A DNA stretch of 21,207 bases from JAFGPJ01 sp964439135 (GCA_964439135.1 CAYTNN010000059.1:1-21207), one strand, 5' to 3'. Shown: positions 8,356-14,991, counted from the first letter of the stretch. Numbers and translations: made by a program. Notes: generated by a model not told the origin, from the letters alone.

Positions 8356-8397
8356 CGTTCGTATTTCTCTCTACACTTTCCTATTTACACATCATGC

Positions 8398-9336
8398 TTA
8401 AACCTGTTGCCAGGGCGGCAGCTCCGGCAGATACGAATCGAACTCTGCGATGAGTTTTTCTTCGTACTGGCCGGCATATTCGCCGTTGACAAATTTGCCG
8501 AACGCTTCATCGTGTAAACGCTTCCACGATTCGATTTCATTGCCGGGATTGATGGGATAGAACAACGCATCGTTTGCCCCGGCGGCCTTCATGTCTCCCG
8601 GTGCATCGCCGATCATCAGGACGTGATTCTTCTCGTATCTGCCCTTTGTAGCATAGTCAAGATGCTGAGTTTTCGTCCCCATCTCCTGGCCGGCTATAAC
8701 CGCGGCGTATTTGGCTATGTCGTGCTCCTGCCATTCGCGTTTGAGAGCTTCCTCGGGCGTGCCCGAAACGACAATAACATCCGCTAATGGCTGGATTTTT
8801 TCCAGCGACTGGCGCACATGCGGAAAGGGCGGCATGCCCTTGACGGTTTCCCCGATAGCCCAGTTGACTCGCTCGCTCCATGCAAGTGCGAGCTGAAGCT
8901 CTTTTTTTGCTTCCGGGTCGGCGGCCTTCTCGATGGCCTGCTTGAGGCCGTCGTTACTGAGCAGGCTCATTGGGTCGTCGACCCATGCGAAGTAGTGCGG
9001 GTATTGGGGAACTTCGAATCCTCTGGCCTTTGTCATCGGATGTTCCGGCAGGAGCTCGGCAATGATTCGCCTGGTTGTTTTGTGCCGGTTGGCGCCGCGC
9101 GTCTTTGAAAACAGATCCGCGAATTCCTTACATTCGCGGGCCGCTTGGGCGACGGGCTGCAGGCCGAAGTAAGCAATCAGCCACGGACAAAAACATTCGC
9201 GATGCTTGATTCCCATCGTATCGAAAGCACAGCCGTCGGAATCTATGCCGACGAAGAATTTGTGTTTGGGTTTGAATTCCTTCAATGGTCTTGCCGGGTC
9301 AATATCGATTGTCATTTTTTCCAATGAAATAATCAT
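8398..9336 (-). CDS. HAD-superfamily hydrolase with large cap, substrate unknown
   Basis: 312 residues. Motif I is FFVGIDSDGCAFD (Asp32 and Asp34, a complete DxDG), motif II VIVVSGTP, and motif III HVLMIGDAPGDMKAAG, with GDxxxD acidic residues. About 150 residues lie between motifs I and II, a large insert holding HRECFCPWLIAYFG and PMSLLSNDGLKQAIEKA, much bigger than the cap of the beta-phosphoglucomutase-like protein at 2910-3584. A phosphatase or phosphotransferase role in the cytoplasm is expected. It is second in the operon, 25 bases after the SDR gene and 42 before the LarA homologue, so its substrate is likely a phosphorylated sugar acid or related compound. The start may instead be Met8 (9315), which has GGAA just upstream; neither has a strong ribosome site. 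I do not recognise a named family. Confidence 0.85.
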   Translation of the reverse strand: MIISLEKMTIDIDPARPLKEFKPKHKFFVGIDSDGCAFDTMGIKHRECFCPWLIAYFGLQPVAQAARECKEFADLFSKTRGANRHKTTRRIIAELLPEHPMTKARGFEVPQYPHYFAWVDDPMSLLSNDGLKQAIEKAADPEAKKELQLALAWSERVNWAIGETVKGMPPFPHVRQSLEKIQPLADVIVVSGTPEEALKREWQEHDIAKYAAVIAGQEMGTKTQHLDYATKGRYEKNHVLMIGDAPGDMKAAGANDALFYPINPGNEIESWKRLHDEAFGKFVNGEYAGQYEEKLIAEFDSYLPELPPWQQV

Positions 9337-9361
9337 TCATCAATCATCATTAATCAATTGT

Positions 9362-10180
9362 TCAGACTCCGCTGAAAGCCGAGAATCCGCCGTCGATGGG
9401 GACGACGATGCCGGTGACGAATTTCGCCGCATCGCTCAGCAGCCACATCACGGTTCCGATGAGTTCTTCCGGCTGGCCGAATCTTCCCATCGGCGTATGG
9501 TCGATAATTGTTTTGCCGCGGGCGGTCAGCTCGCCGGTTTTCTCGTCGGTCAACAGGAACCGGTTTTGTTCGGTCAGGAAGAAGCCCGGTGCTATCGCGT
9601 TGACGCGGACGTCTTTGGAATAATTCTGGCAAACGTGCACGGCCAGCCATTGCGTGAAATTGCTTACAGCCGCCTTGGCCGCTGAGTAGCCGGGGATCTT
9701 GGTTAAGGGACTGAATGCGCACATGCTGGAAATATTCAGGATTATCCCGCCGCCGCTTTCGGCCATTTCCTTGCCGAAGACCTGGCACGGCAAAAGGGTT
9801 CCGATGAAATTCAGGTTGAAAACAAACTGCAAAGCCTCGCTCGGCAGGTCGAAAAAGGGCAGATCCGGCGACGTGGTGGCTTCTTTTTTATTTCCGCCGG
9901 CCCCGTTTATCAGGATGTCGATTTTGCCGAACACGGAATTAATTTCCTCTTTCGCTGATTCCAGGCTCTCTTTGTTCAGGACATCGCACTTGACCGCAAT
10001 GCCCAGGCCTCCACCGGATTGGATTTCGTCCGCAACTTCGGCTGCGGCGACTTCGGCCAGGTCAAGAATGGCGATTCTCGCCCCCGCCTTGGCTAGTGCC
10101 ACAGCCATCGCGCTGCAGAGCACGCCGCCGCCACCGGTGATAACGATAGTCTTGTCTTTTAAGTCGAATAAATCGCTCAT
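9362..10180 (-). CDS. SDR oxidoreductase, D-mannonate oxidoreductase (fructuronate reductase)-like
   Basis: 272 residues, a classical short-chain dehydrogenase. It has a glycine-rich TGGGG loop (15-19) followed by VLC, NGAGG (92-96), catalytic Ser151/152 and the YSAAK pair Tyr165/Lys169. Asp40 at the end of the second strand favours NAD(H). The C-terminal part (RFLLTDEKTGELTARGKTII, HTPMGRFGQPEEL and the ending DGGFSAFSGV) is the pattern I know from the SDR-type D-mannonate oxidoreductases of the Bacillus YjmF kind, which interconvert D-fructuronate and D-mannonate in hexuronate breakdown; gluconate 5-dehydrogenases are close relatives and remain an alternative. First gene of the operon, with AAGGAAGG at 10185-10192 before the ATG, divergent from the cupin gene. 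Confidence 0.9.
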   Translation of the reverse strand: MSDLFDLKDKTIVITGGGGVLCSAMAVALAKAGARIAILDLAEVAAAEVADEIQSGGGLGIAVKCDVLNKESLESAKEEINSVFGKIDILINGAGGNKKEATTSPDLPFFDLPSEALQFVFNLNFIGTLLPCQVFGKEMAESGGGIILNISSMCAFSPLTKIPGYSAAKAAVSNFTQWLAVHVCQNYSKDVRVNAIAPGFFLTEQNRFLLTDEKTGELTARGKTIIDHTPMGRFGQPEELIGTVMWLLSDAAKFVTGIVVPIDGGFSAFSGV

Positions 10181-10200
10181 TATACCTTCCTTCTTGCTTA

Positions 10201-10230
10201 AATATACTTCCTCAAAACAAGTTCATTCAA
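10201..10230 (-). promoter_or_regulatory. Possible promoter of the SDR-HAD-LarA-gnd operon
   Basis: On the minus strand, TTGAAT (10230-10225) and TATATT (10206-10201) stand 18 bases apart, matching 4/6 and 5/6 of the sigma70 -35 and -10 consensus. Transcription would start near 10194, giving a very short leader that begins almost at the AAGGAAGG ribosome site. It is the best match I found in the 158-base divergent gap, but planctomycete promoter rules are poorly known. Confidence 0.35.
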
Positions 10231-10338
10231 ATCTTGATTAAATCACACACTTCCGGCAGAATATACAACGAGCCGATTTAGAATTCAACAGTTTTTAAGC
10301 TCGCGAACGGCCGGGGCGAAACTCTTAAGGATTAACGT

Positions 10339-10680
10339 ATGGCAAATTACATGATAGCACGTTTTGATGAGATTGATGCGGTTAAATGTCCGTGCGGCTT
10401 TGCCAAAAGGGCTTTTGCCGTGCCGAACAATTCCACCGCCACCATGCACATCGTCGATATCCGGGCCGACTCGCGGGTGCATTACCATAAAAAACTGACC
10501 GAAATCTACCTCGTCCTCGAAGGCTCCGGCCAAATGGAGCTGGACGGCGAGAAAATACCGGTCGAGCCCTTTACCGCCATCTTCATCAAGCCCGGCTGCC
10601 GCCACCGAGCCGCAGGAAAAATGAGAATAGTTAACGTCTGCATCCCGCCTTTCGATGCAAAAGACGAGTGGTTTGATTAG
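10339..10680 (+). CDS. Cupin-domain protein
   Basis: A 113-residue single-domain cupin. Motif 1 reads HYHKKLTEIYLVLEGSG (His48, His50, Glu55) and motif 2 FIKPGCRHRA (His89), so the usual 3-His/1-Glu metal site is complete. Small cupins of this type serve as sugar-ring isomerases, dioxygenases or sensors; nothing narrows it further. The start has AAGGA at 10327-10331, 7 bases upstream. It is divergent from the hexuronate-type operon, with 158 bases between the starts, so it could act on or sense the same compounds, but position is the only evidence. Its stop lies 32 bases before the next gene, which appears to have its own promoter. Confidence 0.85.
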   Translation: MANYMIARFDEIDAVKCPCGFAKRAFAVPNNSTATMHIVDIRADSRVHYHKKLTEIYLVLEGSGQMELDGEKIPVEPFTAIFIKPGCRHRAAGKMRIVNVCIPPFDAKDEWFD

Positions 10681-10697
10681 CACATGTTACTCAATTA

Positions 10698-10706
10698 TGG
10701 TATAAT
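10698..10706 (+). promoter_or_regulatory. Extended -10 promoter giving a leaderless mRNA
   Basis: TGG followed by TATAAT (10701-10706) is a perfect extended -10 element. A partial -35 (TTAGCA, 10677-10682) lies 18 bases upstream, overlapping the cupin stop. The start codon of the next gene is at 10713, exactly where transcription should begin, and no ribosome site lies between. The mRNA therefore probably starts at or within a base or two of its ATG. Confidence 0.6.
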
Positions 10707-10712
10707 ACAAGT

Positions 10713-10901
10713 ATGATACGCAAAACCGCAAAGAAACATGATTTAGATAACTTCTCGGAAATCAGGCAGAACCTTCAGTATTGGCTCAGCCGGCCTCCCG
10801 AAGAACGCCTGGCGGCAGTCGATGCCCTCAGACGTGAATATTATGGAGATTCACACCGACTTCAAAGAGTTGCTCGAGTTATTCAACAAGCACAAAGTTG
10901 A
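10713..10901 (+). CDS. Small protein paired with a nucleotidyltransferase (possible antitoxin-like partner)
   Basis: 62 residues, charged, mostly helical, without signal or membrane segment. The segment SRPPEERLAAVDALRREYYG followed by RLQRVARVIQ resembles small proteins often found encoded just before nucleotidyltransferase genes in planctomycetes and Deltaproteobacteria; this is from memory, not a search. It has no ribosome site and probably comes from a leaderless transcript. Its last 59 bases overlap the start of the nucleotidyltransferase gene in another frame, which implies coupled translation and balanced amounts of the two proteins. An antitoxin or accessory role is inferred only from this pairing. 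Confidence 0.75.
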   Translation: MIRKTAKKHDLDNFSEIRQNLQYWLSRPPEERLAAVDALRREYYGDSHRLQRVARVIQQAQS

Positions 10902-11289
10902 ATACCTCGTCGTCGGCGGTTACGCCTTAGCCTTTCATGGCGCCCCGCGTTTTACCGGCGATATCGACCTGTTCGTCAGGCCGGCTTGTGAAAACGCCAA
11001 GAGAATCCTTGCCGCTCTGGATGAATTCGGTTTCGGCTCGCTCGACCTGTCTGAAGACGATTTCACCACACCGGGTAAAGTCATCCAGCTTGGCGTTCCT
11101 CCCATACGCATCGATATCATCACGAGAGTTAGCGGAGTTTCGTGGGAAAAAGCCGACTTGGATAAGGTTCCCGGCCAATACGATCAAACGCCGGTGTTTT
11201 TCATAAGCCGGGACGATTTCATAACCAATAAAAAGGCAACCGGAAGAAAAAAGGACGCCGCCGACATTGAAGCCTTAGGCGAGCAATAA
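10843..11289 (+). CDS. MNT-type nucleotidyltransferase (toxin-like candidate)
   Basis: 148 residues. YLVVGGYALAFHG (GG at 25-26) followed by RFTGDIDLFV (Asp40, Asp42) is the minimal nucleotidyltransferase core: a glycine pair then the DxD metal site; the third acidic residue may be the Asp in IRIDIITRV. The ending DFITNKKATGRKKDAADIEAL is usual for this group. Related enzymes attach NMP or several NMPs to proteins or tRNA and act as toxins or antitoxins in several two-gene systems. I chose the ATG at 10843 (MEIHTDF) since family members begin like this; an in-frame ATG at 10822 adds seven residues. Neither has a clear ribosome site, in keeping with translation coupled to the overlapping upstream gene. 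It is convergent with the dCTP deaminase gene. Confidence 0.85.
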   Translation: MEIHTDFKELLELFNKHKVEYLVVGGYALAFHGAPRFTGDIDLFVRPACENAKRILAALDEFGFGSLDLSEDDFTTPGKVIQLGVPPIRIDIITRVSGVSWEKADLDKVPGQYDQTPVFFISRDDFITNKKATGRKKDAADIEALGEQ

Positions 11290-11349
11290 TCCTAACAGTA
11301 TAAATTACGTATGGCATTCGTTTCTCTTCCCTGCATTTTTTATAACCGA

Positions 11350-13341
11350 CTACCCTATTTCAAAGAGATAGCTTTCCGTATTGAAGTCGAAACCTGGAAG
11401 GGTGTTATTCACTTCGAGGTCCTGCCACTCCTTTTGATCCAGATTGGGCATAAAGAATCTGATATAGGCCCTGGGTTTGACTCCTTCAAATTGTACCAAT
11501 TCGATACCATTCATAAAGATTTCTGGTTCACTCTTTGGGTAAGGTTCTGTATAAACTACCTTGTTTATACCTGTCTGTTTTATCTTTCTAGCGCACAGAG
11601 TACAAGGCTGTGTAGTAACGTAAATCGTGCCTCCTTTTACTCCGCTTCCGCCGATTCGTGACCCTTGAATAATCGCGTTTTCTTCCGCATGGAGCGCAAG
11701 ACAGTATTCCGGTTGGTGTAGACCGGCCTTTTTTACGATGTTATGAATATCATTTTTGTGTTCTTTCTTAAGGTGTTTGATTCTTATACCGGAACTCTTT
11801 GCATTCAGTATATTGTTGATCTTTTTCGCCATTTTATTTTTAGCCATTACATCCTTGAAGCAGAAACAATCTTGCTCTCTGCATTTCTTAATTTGCTTTT
11901 CAACTTTTTTAAAGAGGTGCTCATGTATCTTCTGACCCATGTCGGTTACTTCTCTCAATCCACAGGAAATTTCACCGCACGCCACATCATTCCATCCAGC
12001 CCCTACGACATATCCATCTTCCCCGGCAATCACGGCTCCAACTTGTCTGCAGATACAATTGGATTTTACGGCCATGGTGTAGGCCATATTCATGTATACT
12101 TCTTCCTTTTTAGGCTTTGTAGAACCTGAGGAGAGAATCAATGACACCAAACGCAGGATTTTGCTATGCAGGTATTCTTCTGTATCCGATCGGTTCTCTA
12201 TGTTGTTGATGGCATAATCAGATAACTGTACACATTTGGTAACGTCTTGCTTATATGTACCCTCTCGGACATTGCCATTCTGCTTGCCACTATCCAATTT
12301 ATCTACTTTGTTGAATTCTTCTTTGGTTGCTTCCTCATCTATGTCGATAAGCTTCTCAACCATGAGATCCCTAAATCTTCGCTGGAAACGAATTTCTTTA
12401 TCTGCATAAATACTCACCAAATAGAATAGAGGGAAATTCTGTCTGAAGTAGTTAACTTCATTTGGATTTCTTAGGCAGTCAACCACAAAAAAAGCTGCTT
12501 CTTCGGCTTTATATATCATGTTAATTATTTTCTCCATGTCTTGGGCCAGTCTGACACAATTCTTTGAGGCATTCTCATTTCCTTGCCCAAAAGGATTGCC
12601 ATACTTTCTTATGTTGTTACCAAATTCCTGGAGAATCTTGATATCCTTGCCTTTTCTTGTTTTCATCAATTTACGTCTTAGATTCCTTACTTCGCTATGT
12701 ATTACCTTGAATCCTCTGATTAATCCTTTTGGAGGATTTGATTTGGAAATTTTGTTGTAGAAGTCACTTGTTGTTTTTATTTTTAGCCTTTTTATCTTTT
12801 TATCCTTACTGAAATTGTCACTAATTTCTTTGATAGAATCTTTTGCGAGTTTATCAAAAAACTTGTGCTCTGAACGTTGCCCTTTTGCAATTTCAACTAG
12901 CGCTCTGAATACAATGATGTCCGACATTAGGAGCGTTCGAAAAAGATGTGGTTTACATTTGGGATAGTAGGGCTTAAGAAATGGCAATGTTTTTAATGAT
13001 TCGCGCTGTTCAAGGATTCGAATAAGTTCTTCGAAGATTATTTTCTGTTTTTGATCAAGATACTTTTGTTGATTAGTTATTTCGTTGTCTTGGATTTTAG
13101 ATTTAATCTGTTCATACTCATCCAGCTTGTCGGCAATTGTTTTATTGACATTTTTCCAGTTAATTTCTAATTCCTTAGAATTTTGCAGCATAAGGCTACG
13201 TTTAATGAGCTTATTTGAGAGATTGTTCCCATGTTCTCTATCGTCTTCATTAGGATCGTCGAAAAATCTCGCGAGGGTGGAGCAGCCACTACAAAAAGAG
13301 CCCGTAAGACCTATCACAATTTTGGGAGGTAAGGGTTTCAT
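11350..13341 (-). CDS. Anti-phage dCTP deaminase (P-loop + deaminase fusion)
   Basis: 663 residues in two parts. The N-terminus has a P-loop-like IGLTGSFCSGCST (10-22), in which Cys20 sits where Walker A normally has Lys, followed by a charged helical region and an FVVDCLRNPNEVNYF segment (285-299) typical of this family's nucleotide-kinase-like domain. The C-terminal part (about 415-630) is a dCMP/dCTP deaminase: VKSNCICRQVGAVI, the zinc site LHAEENA (His551, catalytic Glu553) and QPCTLC (Cys580, Cys583). Proteins with this layout are the known anti-phage deaminases that convert dCTP (and other dC nucleotides) to dU nucleotides during infection, starving phage replication. An insert at 470-545 splits the core. 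The codons are AT-rich (AAA, ATA, AAT), unlike the neighbours, suggesting transfer. The start has only a weak ribosome site. Confidence 0.88.
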   Translation of the reverse strand: MKPLPPKIVIGLTGSFCSGCSTLARFFDDPNEDDREHGNNLSNKLIKRSLMLQNSKELEINWKNVNKTIADKLDEYEQIKSKIQDNEITNQQKYLDQKQKIIFEELIRILEQRESLKTLPFLKPYYPKCKPHLFRTLLMSDIIVFRALVEIAKGQRSEHKFFDKLAKDSIKEISDNFSKDKKIKRLKIKTTSDFYNKISKSNPPKGLIRGFKVIHSEVRNLRRKLMKTRKGKDIKILQEFGNNIRKYGNPFGQGNENASKNCVRLAQDMEKIINMIYKAEEAAFFVVDCLRNPNEVNYFRQNFPLFYLVSIYADKEIRFQRRFRDLMVEKLIDIDEEATKEEFNKVDKLDSGKQNGNVREGTYKQDVTKCVQLSDYAINNIENRSDTEEYLHSKILRLVSLILSSGSTKPKKEEVYMNMAYTMAVKSNCICRQVGAVIAGEDGYVVGAGWNDVACGEISCGLREVTDMGQKIHEHLFKKVEKQIKKCREQDCFCFKDVMAKNKMAKKINNILNAKSSGIRIKHLKKEHKNDIHNIVKKAGLHQPEYCLALHAEENAIIQGSRIGGSGVKGGTIYVTTQPCTLCARKIKQTGINKVVYTEPYPKSEPEIFMNGIELVQFEGVKPRAYIRFFMPNLDQKEWQDLEVNNTLPGFDFNTESYLFEIG

Positions 13342-13848
13342 GAATATAATCCCATTTCATTTCTGCAATATGTTATGTATACGGCTATCAAGGACACATC
13401 AAAAAAGAACTGTTGAAGCGAATGTTTTGGGCATCGAGTATCTTTTATTGGCTTTTTGCCCACCAAATTTTTCTCAATGAACTAACGTTTACGCTGAATA
13501 ATTGTTTTTTAGTAGTTCCCACGTCAAAGGTGCCGTATCTGGTTATTCCGCCGTTAAATTCTATCGACTTTAATATGGAGTGAGATTACGGAAAGATCAA
13601 AGGGCTGGAAGATAAAGAAGAATAGAAATCTTCGGATTGAATATTGTTTGAGGATGGTTGGTTATCGGACATCCATCGGCTGGAATGTATTGAAGGGGAA
13701 TATACCGTTTCTAAGTCTACTTCTTAGTCTCACGAGAGCCTGTAGTCTTGAATTGCTTGCTTTTATCTTATCTCCGGCTGGGCTTTTTTAAGGCTTTCCA
13801 TTCAAGAAAATTGTTGCAATAGCGGGTAATAAGAATTGTTCTCGGACC

Positions 13849-14010
13849 ATGGTCAGTTTTGAGAAAATCGAAAATGTTGCCAGAAAAATCAGAGAACAAA
13901 CCAAAGCTCAAGCTGTGGTTCTTTTCAGTTCACACGCTCGAAACCAGGCCGGAATGCCCATTCTACTGACTGACTTCTTGATTAAGTTCTTATCCACGAT
14001 AACCGATTAA
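13849..14010 (+). pseudogene. Truncated MNT nucleotidyltransferase remnant
   Basis: A 53-residue frame. It begins VSFEKIENVARKIREQTKAQ and continues AVVLFSSHARNQAG, which reads as the opening helix and active-site strand of a minimal nucleotidyltransferase (family pattern 'VVLFGSHARGEA'). The key Gly of GS is Ser, the ARG is ARN, and the DxD metal motif never appears because the frame diverges and stops. There is no ribosome site. It is probably a dead relic of an MNT/HEPN-type module. The match is short, so chance cannot be excluded. Confidence 0.45.
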
Positions 14011-14307
14011 GCTCTATGAATGCCCGGATTCGGCTTCTTTGGTCCTTTTGGCTCATTGTCAATTCGAAAAATCATGGAAAATCAAGTTGCGGTGGCAATA
14101 TCATGTGCGAGAGAATGAACTGGGTCAGATTACTTGTTGAGAAGGGATTCCGTATCTCAGAGGTCGGCGCCAGGGATTTTATTGTAGTCGTTTAACGATT
14201 TGCTAACATTTTATCGGAGGATAAAACGTGGTAGAGAGCGATAAAATCGCCCCAAATCATGTTGTAATATCCAAATAGTGTGAAATATCGTACTCTAATA
14301 GATAGTA

Positions 14308-14336
14308 TTGACAAATCCTTATTGTTGGTTTAGCAT
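14308..14336 (+). promoter_or_regulatory. Sigma70-like promoter of the small lipoprotein gene
   Basis: A perfect TTGACA (14308-14313) is followed after 17 bases by TAGCAT (14331-14336, 4/6 of TATAAT). Transcription would start near 14343, leaving about 34 bases of leader with GGAG at 14368-14371 before the ATG at 14377. Confidence 0.55.
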
Positions 14337-14376
14337 TGTCTCTGAAAATAATAGAAAATCCCGGATTGGAGATATG

Positions 14377-14571
14377 ATGAAGATTTCGATGATTCTACTG
14401 CTTTTTTTAATAGCGATGTTGATGGGATGTTCGAATTCAGATAACCGAGCATTGTCCTTGTGGGAAGATCGGCAGATGGATGACGATCAAAGAATATATG
14501 GAAGCCCTTATGAAAACTCTTATGAAGGCCCAGACCGATGGCAGTGCGTTTGGTTGCCTACCCCTTTTTGA
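14377..14571 (+). CDS. Small lipoprotein, unknown function
   Basis: 64 residues: MKIS, then a hydrophobic run (MILLLFLIAMLM) and the lipobox LMGC with Cys18 as lipidation site. The mature part is only 47 residues, acidic and rich in Asp, Tyr and Trp (LWEDRQMDDDQRIYGSPYEN...). I start at 14377 because GGAG (14368-14371) is 5 bases upstream; the adjacent ATG at 14374 would be too close. A good promoter stands in the right place, which supports a real gene. Small lipoproteins next to defence genes can be immunity or entry-exclusion factors, but nothing here shows this. No family recognised. Confidence 0.6.
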   Translation: MKISMILLLFLIAMLMGCSNSDNRALSLWEDRQMDDDQRIYGSPYENSYEGPDRWQCVWLPTPF

Positions 14572-14881
14572 AATTGAGCCCTGATTTTATCTCCCGGCCA
14601 GTGGCCGGCAATCCGATGCTATACAATTCCAGCGTCTTTTCCAGATGACTGTTGCCCTGTGTTGTTCCAGAAACCCGAATCGGCGTTTAATGAGGGCTGG
14701 ACGACGCTTTATGACTGAGAGGACGCGTTATAGACGACTCATTTATCATCGCTGGTCATTTCTGCCTTTTGCCCTCCATTATCCCGATTGGAAGTGAAAA
14801 ATTGTTGGCGGCAATAGTTATTTAACCGGATTAAAGCTATTTACAAACCAGTCAGCGATCAGTATTATATCCAGCATATAT
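14572..14881. other. Non-coding spacer with one GC-rich hairpin and the tRNA promoter
   Basis: About 310 bases with no credible gene. CCGGCC (14594-14599) and GGCCGG (14603-14608) form a 6-bp hairpin 23 bases after the lipoprotein stop. It lacks a T-run, so it is at most a weak terminator. The right end holds the tRNA promoter. Confidence 0.6.
14840..14868 (+). promoter_or_regulatory. Promoter of tRNA-Thr
   Basis: TTTACA (14840-14845) and TATTAT (14863-14868) are 17 bases apart, each 5/6 of the sigma70 consensus. The predicted start near 14875 is 7 bases before the mature tRNA. Confidence 0.6.
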
Positions 14882-14953
14882 GCCGATGTAGCTCAATGGC
14901 AGAGCACAGCTTTCGTAAAGCTGAGGTTGTGGGTTCGACTCCCACCATCGGCT
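14882..14953 (+). tRNA. tRNA-Thr (anticodon CGT)
   Basis: 72 bases folding as a full cloverleaf: acceptor GCCGATG/CATCGGC, D stem GCTC/GAGC, anticodon stem CAGCT/AGCTG with loop TTCGTAA (anticodon CGT at 14914-14916, reading ACG), a 5-base variable loop and T stem GTGGG/CCCAC with TTCGACT. The discriminator is T and CCA is not encoded. G1-C72, C2-G71 and anticodon G35-U36 agree with known threonine identity elements. It marks the right edge of the AT-rich accessory stretch. The CDS 38 bases downstream may share its transcript. Confidence 0.95.
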
Positions 14954-14991
14954 GTATTGAAGCGGTATTGATATTTTTTCTCAGTTTTCAT

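Larger units (their letters stand above)
13342..14376. other. AT-rich stretch of gene debris without an intact recognised gene
   Basis: About 1 kb between the dCTP deaminase start and the lipoprotein gene. I see no intact known gene. It holds a truncated nucleotidyltransferase-like frame (13849-14010, listed separately); a 59-codon open frame (14016-14195, starting MNARIRLLW, no ribosome site, unrecognised); and a 16-codon GTG frame (14228-14278) behind a strong GGAGG (14216-14220) with a small hairpin GCGAT/ATCGC (14238-14250). Much of it looks like decayed accessory DNA. Confidence 0.6.

Noticed and set aside
10285..10683. 132-codon minus-strand frame over the cupin gene
   Set aside because: The cupin gene on the + strand has complete metal-binding motifs and a good ribosome site; the opposite frame has neither.
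13428..13470. TGGGCA/TGCCCA inverted repeat upstream of the dCTP deaminase
   Set aside because: Six-base arms with a loop of more than 20 bases are expected by chance.
14308..14373. Upstream extension of the lipoprotein frame from a TTG at 14308
   Set aside because: The TTG is part of the -35 TTGACA; the extension would place 22 polar residues before a clean lipoprotein signal.
14594..14608. GC-rich hairpin after the lipoprotein gene as an intrinsic terminator
   Set aside because: The 3-base loop and 6-bp stem are fine, but no T-run follows, so I list it only as a hairpin in the spacer.
14882..14953. tRNA-Thr 3' end as an integration site (att)
   Set aside because: I looked for a repeat of its last 20 or so bases elsewhere in the window and for an integrase gene; neither is present.
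14896..14991. Upstream extension of the 84-residue protein through the tRNA
   Set aside because: It would translate the tRNA-Thr gene; the ATG at 14992 is the sensible start.
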